From Closterium sp. NIES-65 (taxonomy: Eukaryota; Streptophyta; Zygnematophyceae; Desmidiales; Closteriaceae): a stretch of 64,000 nucleotides of DNA. The stretch lies in assembly GCA_948144175.1 (NCBI GenBank), contig CANXME010002051.1:124001-188000 (forward strand), in the 5' to 3' direction. Below the pieces are notes generated by a model. It searched no databases, was not told the DNA's origin, and saw only the letters and a program-made list of their open reading frames with translations. A program made the position numbers and the translations under genes. The stretch's first letter is position 1, and every line of letters begins with the position of its first letter. Positions 19,031 through 30,009 of the stretch are shown piece by piece.

Positions 19031-20640
19031 ATGGTCCTGAACGTCAGGCAGAGAAGACGCAGGAGGAGACGGCAGGGGAACACGCTGTGGAGGAAGGACG
19101 AAGTGCCATAGCGTGCGTGCCAGGGACAGGAGGCGGACGCTCACGAGGAACACGACTACCAGTTTGATGCGCGCAAACAAGCGAGACAGGACGAGACGCA
19201 GGCTCACGGCGCTTTGTAAGCGAGTTTAGTCTGCTCAGTGTAAGGAGAAGGGGCAGGTAGTGGAGAGTCGGGCCGTAACGGGAGACTAGTAGAAGACGGG
19301 AGGCTAAGAACCTGGCAAAGCGCGGAGTCAGGCTATGGCAGAGACGACGATGACGGCGGAGCAAAGAACAGTCGCGGCTGTGCAGTACCACTAGCACTAG
19401 TACCACCAGCACCAGCACCTCCAGTACGAGTACCAGCAGCTCCAGCGCCTCCACCATCTCCTGAACCTCTAGTTCCAGCGCCTTTACCTCCAACGCCTCC
19501 AGCTCTAGTACCTCCAGCTCCAGCGCCTCCAGCTCCAAAGCCCGCAGCACCACAAGCTCCGGCAGCTCCAGCACCTCCATGACGAGCACCAGTAGCTCCA
19601 GCGCCTCCAGCTGCTCTAGAACCTCCATCTCAAGGGCCTTCAGCAATAGCACCCCCAAAACTGGCACCTCTAGATCCAGGGTCTCCAACTCCAAGGTCAA
19701 CAGCACTAGCTCCAGGGCAACCAGCTCCAGTTCCCCCAGCAACAGCACCCCCAGAACCGGCACCTCCAGCTCTAGGGTCCCCAGCTCCAGCGCCTCCAGC
19801 TCCAGTGCCTCCAGCTCCGGCACCTCCAGCAGCAGTGCCTCCAGCTAGAGCAGCGCGACTCCGAAGGAGGGTGCGCGAACCAAGCCACTCGCGCAGCTGC
19901 TGCGGCGAGAGAGGTGACCGCTGCGACGCGGCACCAGGAGGACCTCTAGTAGACTCAGCACCCCTAGGCTCAGCACCCGTACCCCCGGGGCCAGCACCTC
20001 GAGGGCCAGCACCTCCACCTCCAAGGTCTCGAACTCCAATGCGCGGTCTCCAGCTACAGTGCCTCTAGTACCACGGACCCCGACAACTCGAGTACCTCCA
20101 GGACGAGCACCTCCAGGACTCTTAGTGCCAGCACTACTAGCACCTCCAGCTCCAGCAGCACCACCCGTCCTGGCAGCTCCAGTACCTCCAGTACGAGCAC
20201 CTCCAGAACCAGAAACACCAACACTCCCAGCGCCTCCACGACAAAGCAGCTCCAGCAGCTCCAACCGCAGCACCTCGAGCTGCAGTACCTCCAGCAGCAG
20301 GACCTCCACCTCCAGCAAGAGGGTATGCCACGCAAGCCAATTCTCGTAGCTGCTGTGGTGAGAGAGGCCCCCATCGTGAAAAGAGACCCCCAGACTCAGC
20401 ACCCCTAGAACCGACACCCTCCGGCTCAGCACCCCCAGGCTCGGCACTCGCAGGCTCAGCACCCCCAGGCTCCGCACCCCCCAGCACCTCACGCATAGGC
20501 TCAGCACCCCCAGACGCAGTTCCTCGAGCAGCACCACCCGTAGCAGCACCTGAATCGCTAGTGACCTCTACAAGCTCAACCAAGGGGAGTGGGTCTACCT
20601 CAGACACACCTGAAAGAGCAGGACCCTAATGGGGGAGGGG
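19031..20640 (-). pseudogene. Repeat-rich linker between integrase and RT of Copia E
   Basis: The minus strand encodes long Gly/Ala/Glu/Pro/Ser-rich segments written in 12-15-bp units (plus-strand CAGCTCCAGCACCTC and CTCAGCACCCCCAGG types). They are split over several frames, so indels are common. The array at 19400-19860 is expanded compared with the other Copia copies. Short unique islands (RREPASRPVSLV near 19200, LSPQQLREL near 20350) show it is homologous to the linkers of A, F and I. Confidence 0.7.
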
Positions 20641-21399
20641 GTCTACCGGAGGGGGACCTGGAGCGAGGAAAAGCGGCAGGGGAGGGAGGGGGGCAGTGTA
20701 GTAGGGGAAGAGACGGTAGAAAGGAACCGACTCGTCAAAGGTGACGTCATGAGAGGGGAAGACACGACGTGAGGTGGGGTGGTAAAACTGCCAGCCACGC
20801 GCATCAGGGGCAAAGTCAAGGAAGACACAGGGAATGGTGCGGGAGGAGAGCTTGTCCGTGGACGTATCGCGGACAAGGGCACAAGCACCCCAGACTCGGA
20901 AACGCGACGCATCGCCAACCTCTCCCGTCCAACGCAGTGTGGGCGAGGTCTTTGGCAAAGAGACACGGGGCCAGAGGTTGAGATATTGCGTGGCGTACCG
21001 AACCGCAAACGGCCACAGAAAATAGGGAGCCGCCACATGGATCAAGGAGGTACGCCCGATCTCCACGACCAAGCCAATGCGGCGCTCAGCAAACCCATTT
21101 TGCCGTGGTGAGCCCAGAAGCGTGAACGACTGCTCGATGCCCTCCCCCTGACAGAAGACCTGCAAGAGGTTGGAGGTGAACTCACCACCTCTGTCAGAGT
21201 GCAGACGCAGGACAGGAAGGTCCTGGCGGAACCTCCGGCGGAGCTGAAGACAGATTGCTCGGATCCAAGGGAACAGGACAGCAGGGACCTCACCCTTGGT
21301 GCGCAAGGGGAAGACTGTGGTGTAACGCGAGTAGTCGTCGACAACCAGCAGAAAGTACTGCTCACCGCCCTGTCCACGAACGCGGTCTGGGCCCCACAC
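20626..21399 (-). pseudogene. Integrase of Copia E
   Basis: One open minus-strand frame of 257 codons: DVWGPDRVRG (first Asp), YFLLVVDDYSRYTTVFPLR, LPVLRLHSDRGGEF (second Asp) and SPRQNGFAERRIGL (catalytic Glu), then GWQFYHPTSRR, the family's C-terminal integrase motif. All three acidic residues are kept. A TAG (about 21400-21402, just before DVWGP) separates it from the protease frame upstream. Confidence 0.82.
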
Positions 21400-21402
21400 G
21401 TC

Positions 21403-22602
21403 CTAGTGGAGGGTCTGGAGAGGAGCCTCTGTCAGGGGAAACGAGGAGGAGTGAGGAGCGGCGCGCTGCCGCCCCTCGACACAAGTAAGGCAGGGCGGCA
21501 CAGGGGAGGCAGGGAGGGGAGGGAGAGACCTGGGAAGACCAAATACTAGGAGGCGACGATGCATGCCACGGAGACGTGGCAAGGAGAGGTGACCCAGGCG
21601 GTGGTGAAAGAGAAGAGTCTGGTGTGACAGGGAGCGACACGAACAAGGGGAGGCTACCTGACCTGACGTAGACACCTGACCAGTAGCAGCTACCTGAGGG
21701 GACGCATTAGTCAGTGTGTAAAGACTCGACCCTGGCCGACGGGTGAACGTGGCCAGGTGACGGCTAGTCCGCGAGCACGTACAGATCGCCACACGCTGTC
21801 CTCCAGTGGTAAAGGTATCAACCCATGCATCCTGGAGGACTGCGTTGCTCACTAGGTTCATAGAGAACAAGGAGATGTGAAGACCTGACAGTGAGCGAGA
21901 CGGAACTGACAGGGCACGGAGGCACAGTGGTGGACCGTGCAAGAAGTGGGCCTCCGAGGGGTCAGCCAGAGACACTGCAGCAGGTGCAGGGCGTGGCGTG
22001 AGTGCGGTACTGTCGCGAAAGAAAGAGCGGGAAGCACCTGAGTCAAGCGTGAAGGTATGCAAGGCCTCAGCAGGCGTAGTACCTGAGAGAGCAGACTCGC
22101 TAGCACGTAAGGCAGCAGCCTCTGTAGCACCTAGAGCAGCAACCTCTATACCGGGGTCGTACTGCACACACCGGTAACAGTCACCCTCAGCACCACCAGG
22201 GAAAGCATACATAGCAGTAAAGATGGCGTCATAGTCTAAAGCAAGGACATCAACGCCCGACCTAAGCAGCTCAAGCCAGTGGGGGATCTCAGCCTCATCG
22301 CCAAACTCTGCGTGCCAGGCATCACTCAAATAGGCGAAGCGGCGGGACTGTGTGTGACCAGGTGTCCCACAGGTCTGACCAGCTCGACGACCTGTGCGAA
22401 TGACGTACGGGTAGTGACCAGGACTCGGAGACGTCCCACGCTGGTAAAGCCATTCATGAAGCTGTTTGGACGTAAGGGTCAGACGCCGCCGTAGCTGCAT
22501 GTGGCCGCCGCCAGAAACTCCGCACCAAACAGCGTCACACTGACTGCTACTACGGCCAGCCACCACTCCCACTGCAACCACCACCGCCGTCACCACTCCC
22601 AT
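21403..22602 (-). pseudogene. Gag C-terminus, protease and HHCC part of Copia E
   Basis: The open minus-strand frame contains LTLTSKQLHEWLYQR, a zinc-knuckle-like GQTCGTPGHTQSRRF, the family spacer EGDCYRCVQYDPGI, protease TFTLDSGASRSFFRD with an intact DSG, and the integrase-entry motif HHRLGHLSLPRLRG with LTCVEGRQRAAPH (HHCC type). The Gag core found in A, F and G is absent upstream of 22602, so an internal deletion joins leader to the Gly-rich segment. Confidence 0.8.
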
Positions 22603-23150
22603 CGCTACTACAAAGTGAAGTCATGGCGGGCAAGCTAGGAGGAGCGCGAACCTCTTGGGCACTACAGAGTGAAGGCAGTAGCACGAGGAGTAGCAGCAGT
22701 AAGAGCAGCCGAGCGGCTCGATGAAGCTAGGTTGCGTCACCTCCAGCACTCCTAGCAGCACTTCCACCAGCAGCAGTAGTAGCACGAGCAGTAGGGCGGA
22801 TCGGGTCGGGTAGGGCGGCTCGGCTCGGCCTGGGCAGCGTGAGCAGTAGGGGGCGCGCTGTGCAAGGCAGCAGGGTGCGACGCGTGTGCTGCAGCAGGGC
22901 GCGACGCGTGTGCTGCAGCTGAGTGCGACGCACGGAGCAGTAGCGCGCGACTCGCGGGCTGCCGTAGGGCACGATGCGTGGGGCAGCAGCGCGCGACGCG
23001 CGGGCTGCCATAGGGCGCGATGCGTAGGGTAGCAGCACGGGCGTATGGCAGGGCGCTGGCGCAGGGCAGGGCGCCGGCGCAGGGTGCTGGCGTAGGGCAG
23101 GGCGCCGGCGCAGGGCAGGGCGCTGGCGCAGGGAAGGGCGCCGGCGCTTT
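22603..23150 (-). other. Leader of Copia E, GC-rich repeats
   Basis: Between Gag remnants and the LINE border the plus strand carries short repeats: AGGGCGCGACGCGTGTGCTGC around 22860-23000, and CAGGGCAGGGCGCCGGCG around 23045-23145. No domain is recognisable. No LTR or primer site follows, so the 5' end of E is lost at the LINE. Confidence 0.6.
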
Positions 23151-24197
23151 TCGTTTTCCTTTTTCTAACGATTTGCGTGTTCTCTCCCCTACACCTCATT
23201 TCGTCCCCTTCCAAGCTAAACTTCGACCCCCTCTTAGCCCCCTACTCATCACTCTCAATCGCTGATTTTCTCTCTGCTCAACGTCCCCCACCTCTCGTTT
23301 TCAACACCCCAGGACAACTTTCCCGCCAGGTAAGTTTTCCCGATCCTGCAGAAGCTTCGTTTGCTCTCCGTAAATCCCTGCACAAACCCTCACGTTATCC
23401 TGCCAACGCACCTCTGCCACGCCATCCGGTCCTCCACGCTAACCCCCCCCCTTCTCCTCTCGTTTTCCCTTCTCCCAGGTCCCTCACCTGTGCAAGTCCG
23501 AAGCCCGCGCCAACTGACCGCCCTTCCCCAACCACCCCCCTCCTACTTACAACAATCACGAAGACCGGCCTCGTCAGCCCTCACTTCAAGCTGCTGACTA
23601 AACTTCACCCGGTTTTTCCTCCTTATCAGGCGGAATTTTTTCGTTCCCACGGACCGCCATCTCCGGTTCCTCGACTCTCCCTCCTCTCTGTACCGTGCCA
23701 CCCTCGTGGCGCCTCCGATTTCAGATCCTTTCCCACATCATGCCAGTTTGGCGCTGCCACCCTACGATTCTCTCCCTGGACCACCTCCGGCTGTGCCATT
23801 AACATGGCTTGGAAGCTCGTTTCCCGCTCGCATGCGTCTGGACCCTCGTAAGGTCCCGGGTCTCGGGAAGCCGACTAGGCTCCCAGCCCACTTTCATGGC
23901 CTTAACTCCCTCGCCACGGCTCCGTAATTACCGTAACGTCTCTGTCCCCCCTGCTATCCCCGTTCATCCCTTTCCTGCCCGCTCTCCGCACACCCCCCCA
24001 TCCACGATGCCTCCTAGGCTCCTTGTGCCCACAGGCCCATAGGCCGTCAGGAACTCATGCTGGTCGCCACCCCCCCTGCCCCTTCCTCCCCTCTCGTGGC
24101 CTTGCTCTCCCGCTCTATATATAACAGTCCCTCTTCTCTTTCTTGCATTCACTTCACAACTTATACCCCCCCACGCCTCTCCTTCTCATCTTGCATT
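23150..24197 (+). other. LINE 5' untranslated region
   Basis: C/T-rich stretch with open frames caused by composition only. It may contain the LINE promoter, but no motif could be named. A TATATATA occurs at 24116-24123, about 75 bases before the ORF1 start. Confidence 0.4.
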
Positions 24198-26890
24198 ATG
24201 GCAGAGCAAATTTACAATTCCGATCAGACCATGTCCGCTGCCGAAGAGGAGGCCCTCGTCGCATCCGGAGAAGATCTCCTGGTGGACGATCTGCCCGAAG
24301 GCCTGATCGATCACCTTGCTGACTCCGCTGAGCTCCCCGTCGCCAAAAAACCGTGCTTTGACGCCGGCGCCAGCCACTCCCCCTCCCCCCCCCTCCACCA
24401 ACGTCACCACCTCTCCCAAATCGGCCCAAAGCGTATCAGGCGCGCTCACCCGCACCCCCTACTGCTGCCGCTTCTAGCGCGCCACCGAGTGGCCCGTCGC
24501 CCTCGCTGACAGCCATCGCAAGCGCCCCCAACATCCCGGCAGGCCACGCTGCTGCCTACAGCATCCGTCGCCTCGGGCTCAAACCCATCCCTTGGGCTGC
24601 CCACCCATCGCCTCGCCCTTCCCGGGTACCCCCCCCCCCCCCCCCCCCCCCAACCTTCGCCGCGCGCGTCTGATCGTCGTTTCCCCCCTGCTGCTTCCTC
24701 AGCGCCGCCGCGTGGTCATGTCCCTCCTCCTCCCTGAAGCCGAGCTGGAAGCGCACCGCACCGCGATTTTTGCCGGCATCAATGCAACACTGTGCGGTTT
24801 CATGTTCGAAGCTGGCACCATCCCACCTTTCGAGCAGACCGTAGGTGACCCCCTCCGCGTCTACGGCCGCCTGCAGTTTTCATGGCCGTCGCAGGCGGAC
24901 GCAACTGCCTTCCGCAGGATGTTCCCCTTCTCTCTCAAACTCCCCAACTCCCGCCCCGTTCTGCTGAAGGAGTTTGTGGACAGAATCGAGGAGTTTACTG
25001 CAGCTAAGGTTGCAGGCACTCCCACCCTCTCTATCCGTAACGTACCCTATGGAGTACGCACCAGAGGATATCCGTGCCTTCCTCCTGGAGTCCACTGAGC
25101 CGGACGGTGCGCACTGGCTCGCCGATTTGACCAACTTCCACCGCGCCTTTGACCCCTACGAGGGTACCTACTTCACTCATCTCGCTGGGCTCCCAGTCGC
25201 CACCTCCGACGACCCGCATTTCGACCTTATTCCATCCGAAATCCTGCTGGAGGTCAACAAACCTCCCATGTTGCTGAATTTCTCCTGCCACGTGTGCGTG
25301 CTATGCTCCAACAACCACCGCGCGTTCGCGACCCGCCGCCGCCAACGCCTCACGAACCAGAACACTATTTCAATCGCGCAACTGCAGCAGGCAAATGGTA
25401 CGCAAAACACCTTTTCGGCTTTTGTTGCCAACTTCCCTCGTTCTTGCTGTCACCCCTCACTTCCAGTTTGCTCCCCTCTTCCCCTTGTACGTTCCCCCTT
25501 TGCTCTCCAACCTGCCTTCTCCCCCCCCCGCGACTCACCTTTTCCCTGCCCATCAACAAACCTGCTCCCCCCCCTCCCCCGTGCTCACCTTCCAATGTCC
25601 CTATGTCCTTTCACGCCCCCCTCCCCCACTGCCCTTCCTCTCCTGCTCCCCACGGTCGCCCAGGCCCTGGCCACTCCCCTAACCAACCTGTTTGTGCCCC
25701 CTCCCCACGTTACCCCCCACCTCACCACCCATCCAGAGACCACTGCCCCCCCTCTCTGGACCTCCTCTCCTGCCAACCCCCTCTCCCATTTGCTTTTTCT
25801 CTACCCACACCCCCCCGCCGCCCAGCTCTCCCCCACCCACCCGCTCACCCCGCACCGCCACCCCCTCTCTTCCCTCCTCAACCCAAGCAGGTTTCTCTCC
25901 CCCCCGAACCACCCCCCTCCAGCCACTTCTCAAATCCTCCCCACCCCCTGTGACATTCCCCCCTCAAGCCACCTCCTGGTCGGGCCTCCGCCCACCCATA
26001 ATCTCACTCCATACCACCAACCCCCCCCTGCCCCCTCCGCTCCCCTGCAATCAACCCCCCACCCTCGCACGCACCTCCCCCTCCCATTCCCCCCACTCCC
26101 CCCATGACACCCCCTCCCCCACCTCCCTCGCGGTCGGACCTCCATTCCCCCACGAGCCCAACCCACTACCGCACTTTTCCCCCTGCTTCCTCCCCCCCCC
26201 CGCAGGCAACCCTCCCTGTCGGAACCCGCCCTCCCTGCTCCCAGCAAACAATCCCCCCTTTCGCACCCTATTTGTCCCGTCTCCCTCCTTTTCCCCTCTC
26301 CGGCACTTCTAGCCCTACTCCCTCTCCCCCCCTCTTCCTACCCCCCAACCCGCCTCCCTCCCCTCCCCTCAGTCACACTTCTCACTACCCTCTCAAGGAT
26401 CAGGCCGCCACCCTCCTCATTTCTGGGCTGCACCGCCCTCCCAGAGACTCCCCCCCTCTGTCAACAGCCCCCTCCCCCCATTCTCTTCCACACCGCACCC
26501 AAACAGATCACAATCAACCCCCTCGACCTCCTCACTCCCTCTGGCTGGACTCTCGCCCAACCCCGTCCCCTCCCGATGCCCCTCCCCCCTCTCTGTACCT
26601 CCCTTCCCTCGCAGCCACAACTCCTTCACGGAGTTTCCCTCCTCAAACCTCCCCCTTGCCTCTCCCCCCTGCCCCTCACCCGACCCCCCCCCTGCTCCCC
26701 TACACCTGGATACTTGCCCTCCCCCGTGCCCTCCCCGCGCCCCTCTTCTCCCCCTGAATGCTCCCTCTCTCGCAGGCAATATTTTGGGGAACCTGCGCCG
26801 ACCGCTTTCCGCAACGACCCCGGCCTCATCTTCATCGGGCTGTACGAGCAAGTCAAAACCTGGACGTGCACCCTCTGCGATTTCACCTGA
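24198..26890 (+). pseudogene. LINE ORF1 (RNA-binding/structural protein), frameshifted
   Basis: The ATG at 24198 opens MAEQIYNSDQTMSAAEEEAL. After a Pro-rich stretch and a 20-base-plus C run near 24630 the frame is shifted. LRVYGRLQFSWPSQADATAF and LSIRNVPYG, then PEDIRAFLLESTEPDGAHWL, EGTYFTHLAGLP and a Cys-rich CHVCVLCSNNHRAF follow (24850-25325). These resemble the DUF4283/zinc-finger ORF1 proteins of plant L1-like elements. A very long Pro/Ser/Thr-rich tail runs to about 26880. ORF1 proteins coat the LINE RNA. Multiple frames are needed, so it is broken. Confidence 0.6.
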
Positions 26891-27578
26891 GGTGCTGCCC
26901 TCGACAGTGCCATGGACCACATTCAGTCCGACCAGCACTCCACCGGCGTGCATGCTACTGCCCATCGCCCGGCAGCCAAGGAAGCTTTCAGCCCTTGGCA
27001 CGCTCTCACCATGCAGCAGAAGCCTCAGATTGCTGCCTTTCTTCGTGGCTGATCTTAACGCTAGTGCATGTCCGTCTTGACAGAGGCCGCTGGCCAGCAC
27101 CTCCTCGTTTGCCCCTCTTATCTGGCCTCCAAGTAGTGTATGCACCTCTGTCATTTCTGGCCTTTTCGCGTTTGATTGTACTCGCCGCTGCTATAATTCT
27201 GCTCGTATCATCTTTGGCCTCCTTTCCACATTACACACCTAAACAAATAGATGAGCTTGCAACTCACAAATCTCTGCCCGATACAACATACGCCCTTTCC
27301 TACGTAATAACTACTTGTTTTAACCTTTTCACCTTACTTTACACAAGCCTATACACCAATAGTTCGCTTATAACCAACTTTGTTTTTCCTTGGATACGCG
27401 GCTCTGGCCAGTCTTTGGAATCCTATATACTACCTGGCTGGCAGCAGCACAACAACCATATGATTCCAATTGTTTACCTCCCTCTCAATGCCTTCAGTCA
27501 ATCCCTTAACAACCCACCATCATGCTTTAGCCCGTGGATCCGCGCACCCTCCTGCGCGGTGGGCCTGCACTTAGCACA
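26891..27578 (+). other. LINE inter-ORF region
   Basis: No recognisable protein domain. AT content rises after 27170. The next confident coding start is ORF2 at 27579. Confidence 0.35.
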
Positions 27579-28571
27579 ATGCTAACCCCCCTAAGGGTAC
27601 GCAGCCTGAACATCAATGGTATCAATACACCGGTTAAACGTAATGCTCTAAAACGCTGGCTTTCCAAGTCTCCCCCGCACACTGACATTCTCATTTTGGT
27701 GGACACACGCCTCTAAAAAAACCTATCTCGGCTATCCCTCCAACTCCGGCCACACTTCTCGGTTCACGCCCCCACCCTATACGCAAAGAATTCAAAAGGC
27801 CAATAAGTTCCACAACCTGGCGGCGTCTCCATCCTATCTTTCAATTGAGGAATTTCCCTCACCTCCCCGTCCCCCTCCGCCGATGGGCACCTCCTATCTG
27901 TACACATTAACTTCCTGCATGATCAACTGCGCCTCATTGCTATCTACGTGCCGAGACCGGCCACTGACCGTCAGATCTGGTGGAGGTCCATCCTGACCCC
28001 TGCACTGGAACAACCCTCCGCAGCCGCTGCTACGATCCTCGCTGGTGACTTTAATTTGGTAGTCTCCCCCTTAGACCGCAACCGCTCGTTGCTTGGCCAT
28101 GAACTTAGCGAGGCCACTCTAGTGTCAAACCTTCTGTCGACGCATGCACTCTGTGACTTGTACCGCTCATTCCACCCTGTTAACCCCGTGTTTTCCTACT
28201 TTGGCCGCCAGGTCAGCACCGGTTCAGCCCTCCCACCCGCCTCTAGATTAGACCGAATCTACCTCTCCAGTCCATTCCTTCCACGGACCTTTGAAACCTC
28301 CTACCTCTGGACCCCCGAAGACGTTTCTGATCACTCCTTTGCCCCCCTCTGCACCCTCATCTTCGACAACCCGGCCATCGCTCCGCGGCCATGGCGCCTC
28401 AGCTCTTCCCTCCTACCCCGGCCCCAAGTCGCCACCATAATCGAATCCCACCTCTCCTCCCTGCCGTCACGCCCTTCCGCCGAATCATGGGATTCCTAGA
28501 AACTGGCCCTCACCCTCAGTCTCAAACGTTTCTCGAACGAAGAGCGCAAACGAGTTTCCGGCACTACCGAG
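27579..28571 (+). pseudogene. LINE ORF2, endonuclease part
   Basis: The ATG at 27579 starts MLTPLRVRSLNINGINTPVK; SLNINGI is the typical start of the APE-type endonuclease with its metal-binding Asn. It continues with DILILVDTRL, then LRLIAIYVPRP, ILAGDFNLVVSPLDRN (catalytic GDFN), SRLDRIYLS and EDVSDHSFAPL (catalytic SDH). The enzyme nicks target DNA so that reverse transcription can start there. Stops occur near 27714 and 27846 with small indels between. The C-terminal part continues at 47534. Confidence 0.85.
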
Positions 28572-28688
28572 TGTCAAATTATAATGTTGTGTAGGCTCTA
28601 GTGGGGTAGCCTATATGGGGTACACAATTCTAAGGTTGCATACTTGTATCACTTTCATTCCTTAGTCATTCATTCTCGTTTCTTCTCA
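28572..28688 (+). repeat. 5' LTR of Copia F (117-bp type)
   Basis: Starts TGTCAAATTATAATG, ends GTTTCTTCTCA. It differs from the minus-strand LTR at 47535-47651 by about two bases, but from the 3' LTR of F at many. Confidence 0.93.
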
Positions 28689-30009
28689 TGGTATCGAGCA
28701 GGTTCCCTCGTGGGAACTGTTCCTAGGGCCCACCAAGTCGAATTTTTTTTTTTCCTGCCCGGAGCGCACTTCGCTTAGGCCCGAGTCGCGCCTCGTGTGC
28801 CCTCTCTACCGTCGCGCCCGACCTAGGCCTCCTTCGGCCCCGTCGCGTTGCCCCTAGCAGCCTCCCTCGCGCCGCCCTTACTTGGCACGTCGCCGCCCTT
28901 CGCGGCCTGACGCCGCCCTACTCGGCCCGTCGCCACCCTCATCGGCCCGTCGCCGCCTTTGCGCCGCCCGTAACGGCACGCCGCTGACCTCTGCGGCCCC
29001 TCGCGCCGCCCTCACCCGCAGCCCTGCCACCTACCTGCGGGCGCGCCACCCTACCAACGGCCCCGCCGCCCATACCTGCGGCCCCGCCGCCCTTACCTGC
29101 GGCCCCGCCGCCCTTACCTGCGGCCCCGCCGCCCTTACCTACGGCCCCGCCGCCCTTACCGCGGCCCCGCCTCCCTTTGCTGCGGCCCCGCTACCTTGCT
29201 GCGGCCCCGCCGCCCTTCGCTGCGGCCCCGCCACCTCACTGCGGCCCCGCCGCCCTTCACTGCGGCCCCGCTGCCCTTACCTGCGGCCCCGTCGCCTGCT
29301 GCTGCGGCCCCGCCACCTTACCTGCGGCCCCGCCACCTTACCTGCGGCCCCGCCGCCCTTCGCTGCGGCCCCGCCACCTTACCTGCAGCCCCGCCACCTT
29401 ACTTGCGGCCTCACCGCCCTTCGCTGCGGTCCCGCCACCTTACCTGCGGCCCCGCCACCTTACCTGCGGCCCCGCCGCCCTTCGCTGCTGCCCCGCCACC
29501 TTACCTGCGGCCCCGCCACCTTACCTGCGGCCCCGCCGCCCTTCGCTGCGGCCCTGCCACCTTACCTACCACCCCGCCACCTTACCTGCGGCCCCGCCGC
29601 CCTTCGCTGCGGCCCCACCACCTTACCTGCGGCCCCGCCACCTTACCTGCGGCCTCGCCGCCCTTACCTGCGGCCCCGTCGCCTGCTGCAGCGCCGCCCG
29701 CCAACCGAGCTGCCCAAACCGCCATACCCAGCCGAGCAGCCGACAGCCGCGCCGCCCTGCAGCCGAACCGCCGAGCAGCCCAGCCGCCCAGCAGCCGAGC
29801 TGCAGAGCCACCCAGCCGCCGAGCCGCCCAGAAGCCGAGCCGCCCAGCAGCCGAGCCGCCCAGCAGCCGAGCCGCCCAGCAGCCGAGCCGCCCAGCAGCC
29901 GAGCCGCCCGCACCGCCGAGTCGCTCGAGCCGCCCTCTCCGGTAAGAGCAGCGCCTCTTTCTCCGCACTGCCCTTACCCTACTGTTTGCGCTGCTAGTCT
30001 ACTTCTGTC
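28689..30009 (+). other. Leader of Copia F with 21-bp tandem array and primer site
   Basis: The primer site TGGTATCGAGCAGG lies at 28689-28702. From about 29040 to 29680 a unit of about 21 bp, containing CTTACCTGCGGCCCCGCCGC, is repeated some 25-30 times. A GAGCCGCCCAGCAGCC array follows (29770-29930). Open frames through it are repeats read as protein, not genes. Confidence 0.8.

Larger units (their letters stand above)
17735..23150 (-). mobile_element. Copia element E, diverged and truncated
   Basis: A relative of A, F, G and I on the minus strand but clearly more diverged. It has a leader (23150-22625), a Gly-rich stretch with zinc knuckle, protease and integrase (22602-20626), a long repeat linker (20640-19030) and RT up to 17735. 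Missing are the RNase H, the 3' LTR, the Gag N-terminus and the 5' LTR. A 346-bp TRIM lies inside its RT. It joins element D at 17734 and LINE sequence near 23150. Confidence 0.8.
23150..28571 (+). mobile_element. LINE retrotransposon, 5' half
   Basis: Plus-strand non-LTR element with a long pyrimidine-rich 5' region, ORF1 and the endonuclease part of ORF2. It stops at 28571, where Copia F begins with the duplicated bases CCGAG. The continuation is at 47534-44380 on the opposite strand: ...GGCACTACCGAG joins CATCTCGTACAG in frame (GTTEHLVQ). The 5' border next to element E is approximate. Confidence 0.85.

Noticed and set aside
29040..29945. Long plus-strand open frames rich in RPRRP and PPYLRPR
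   Set aside because: They are the 21-bp leader repeat of Copia F read in three frames; all three frames are open because the unit lacks stops.
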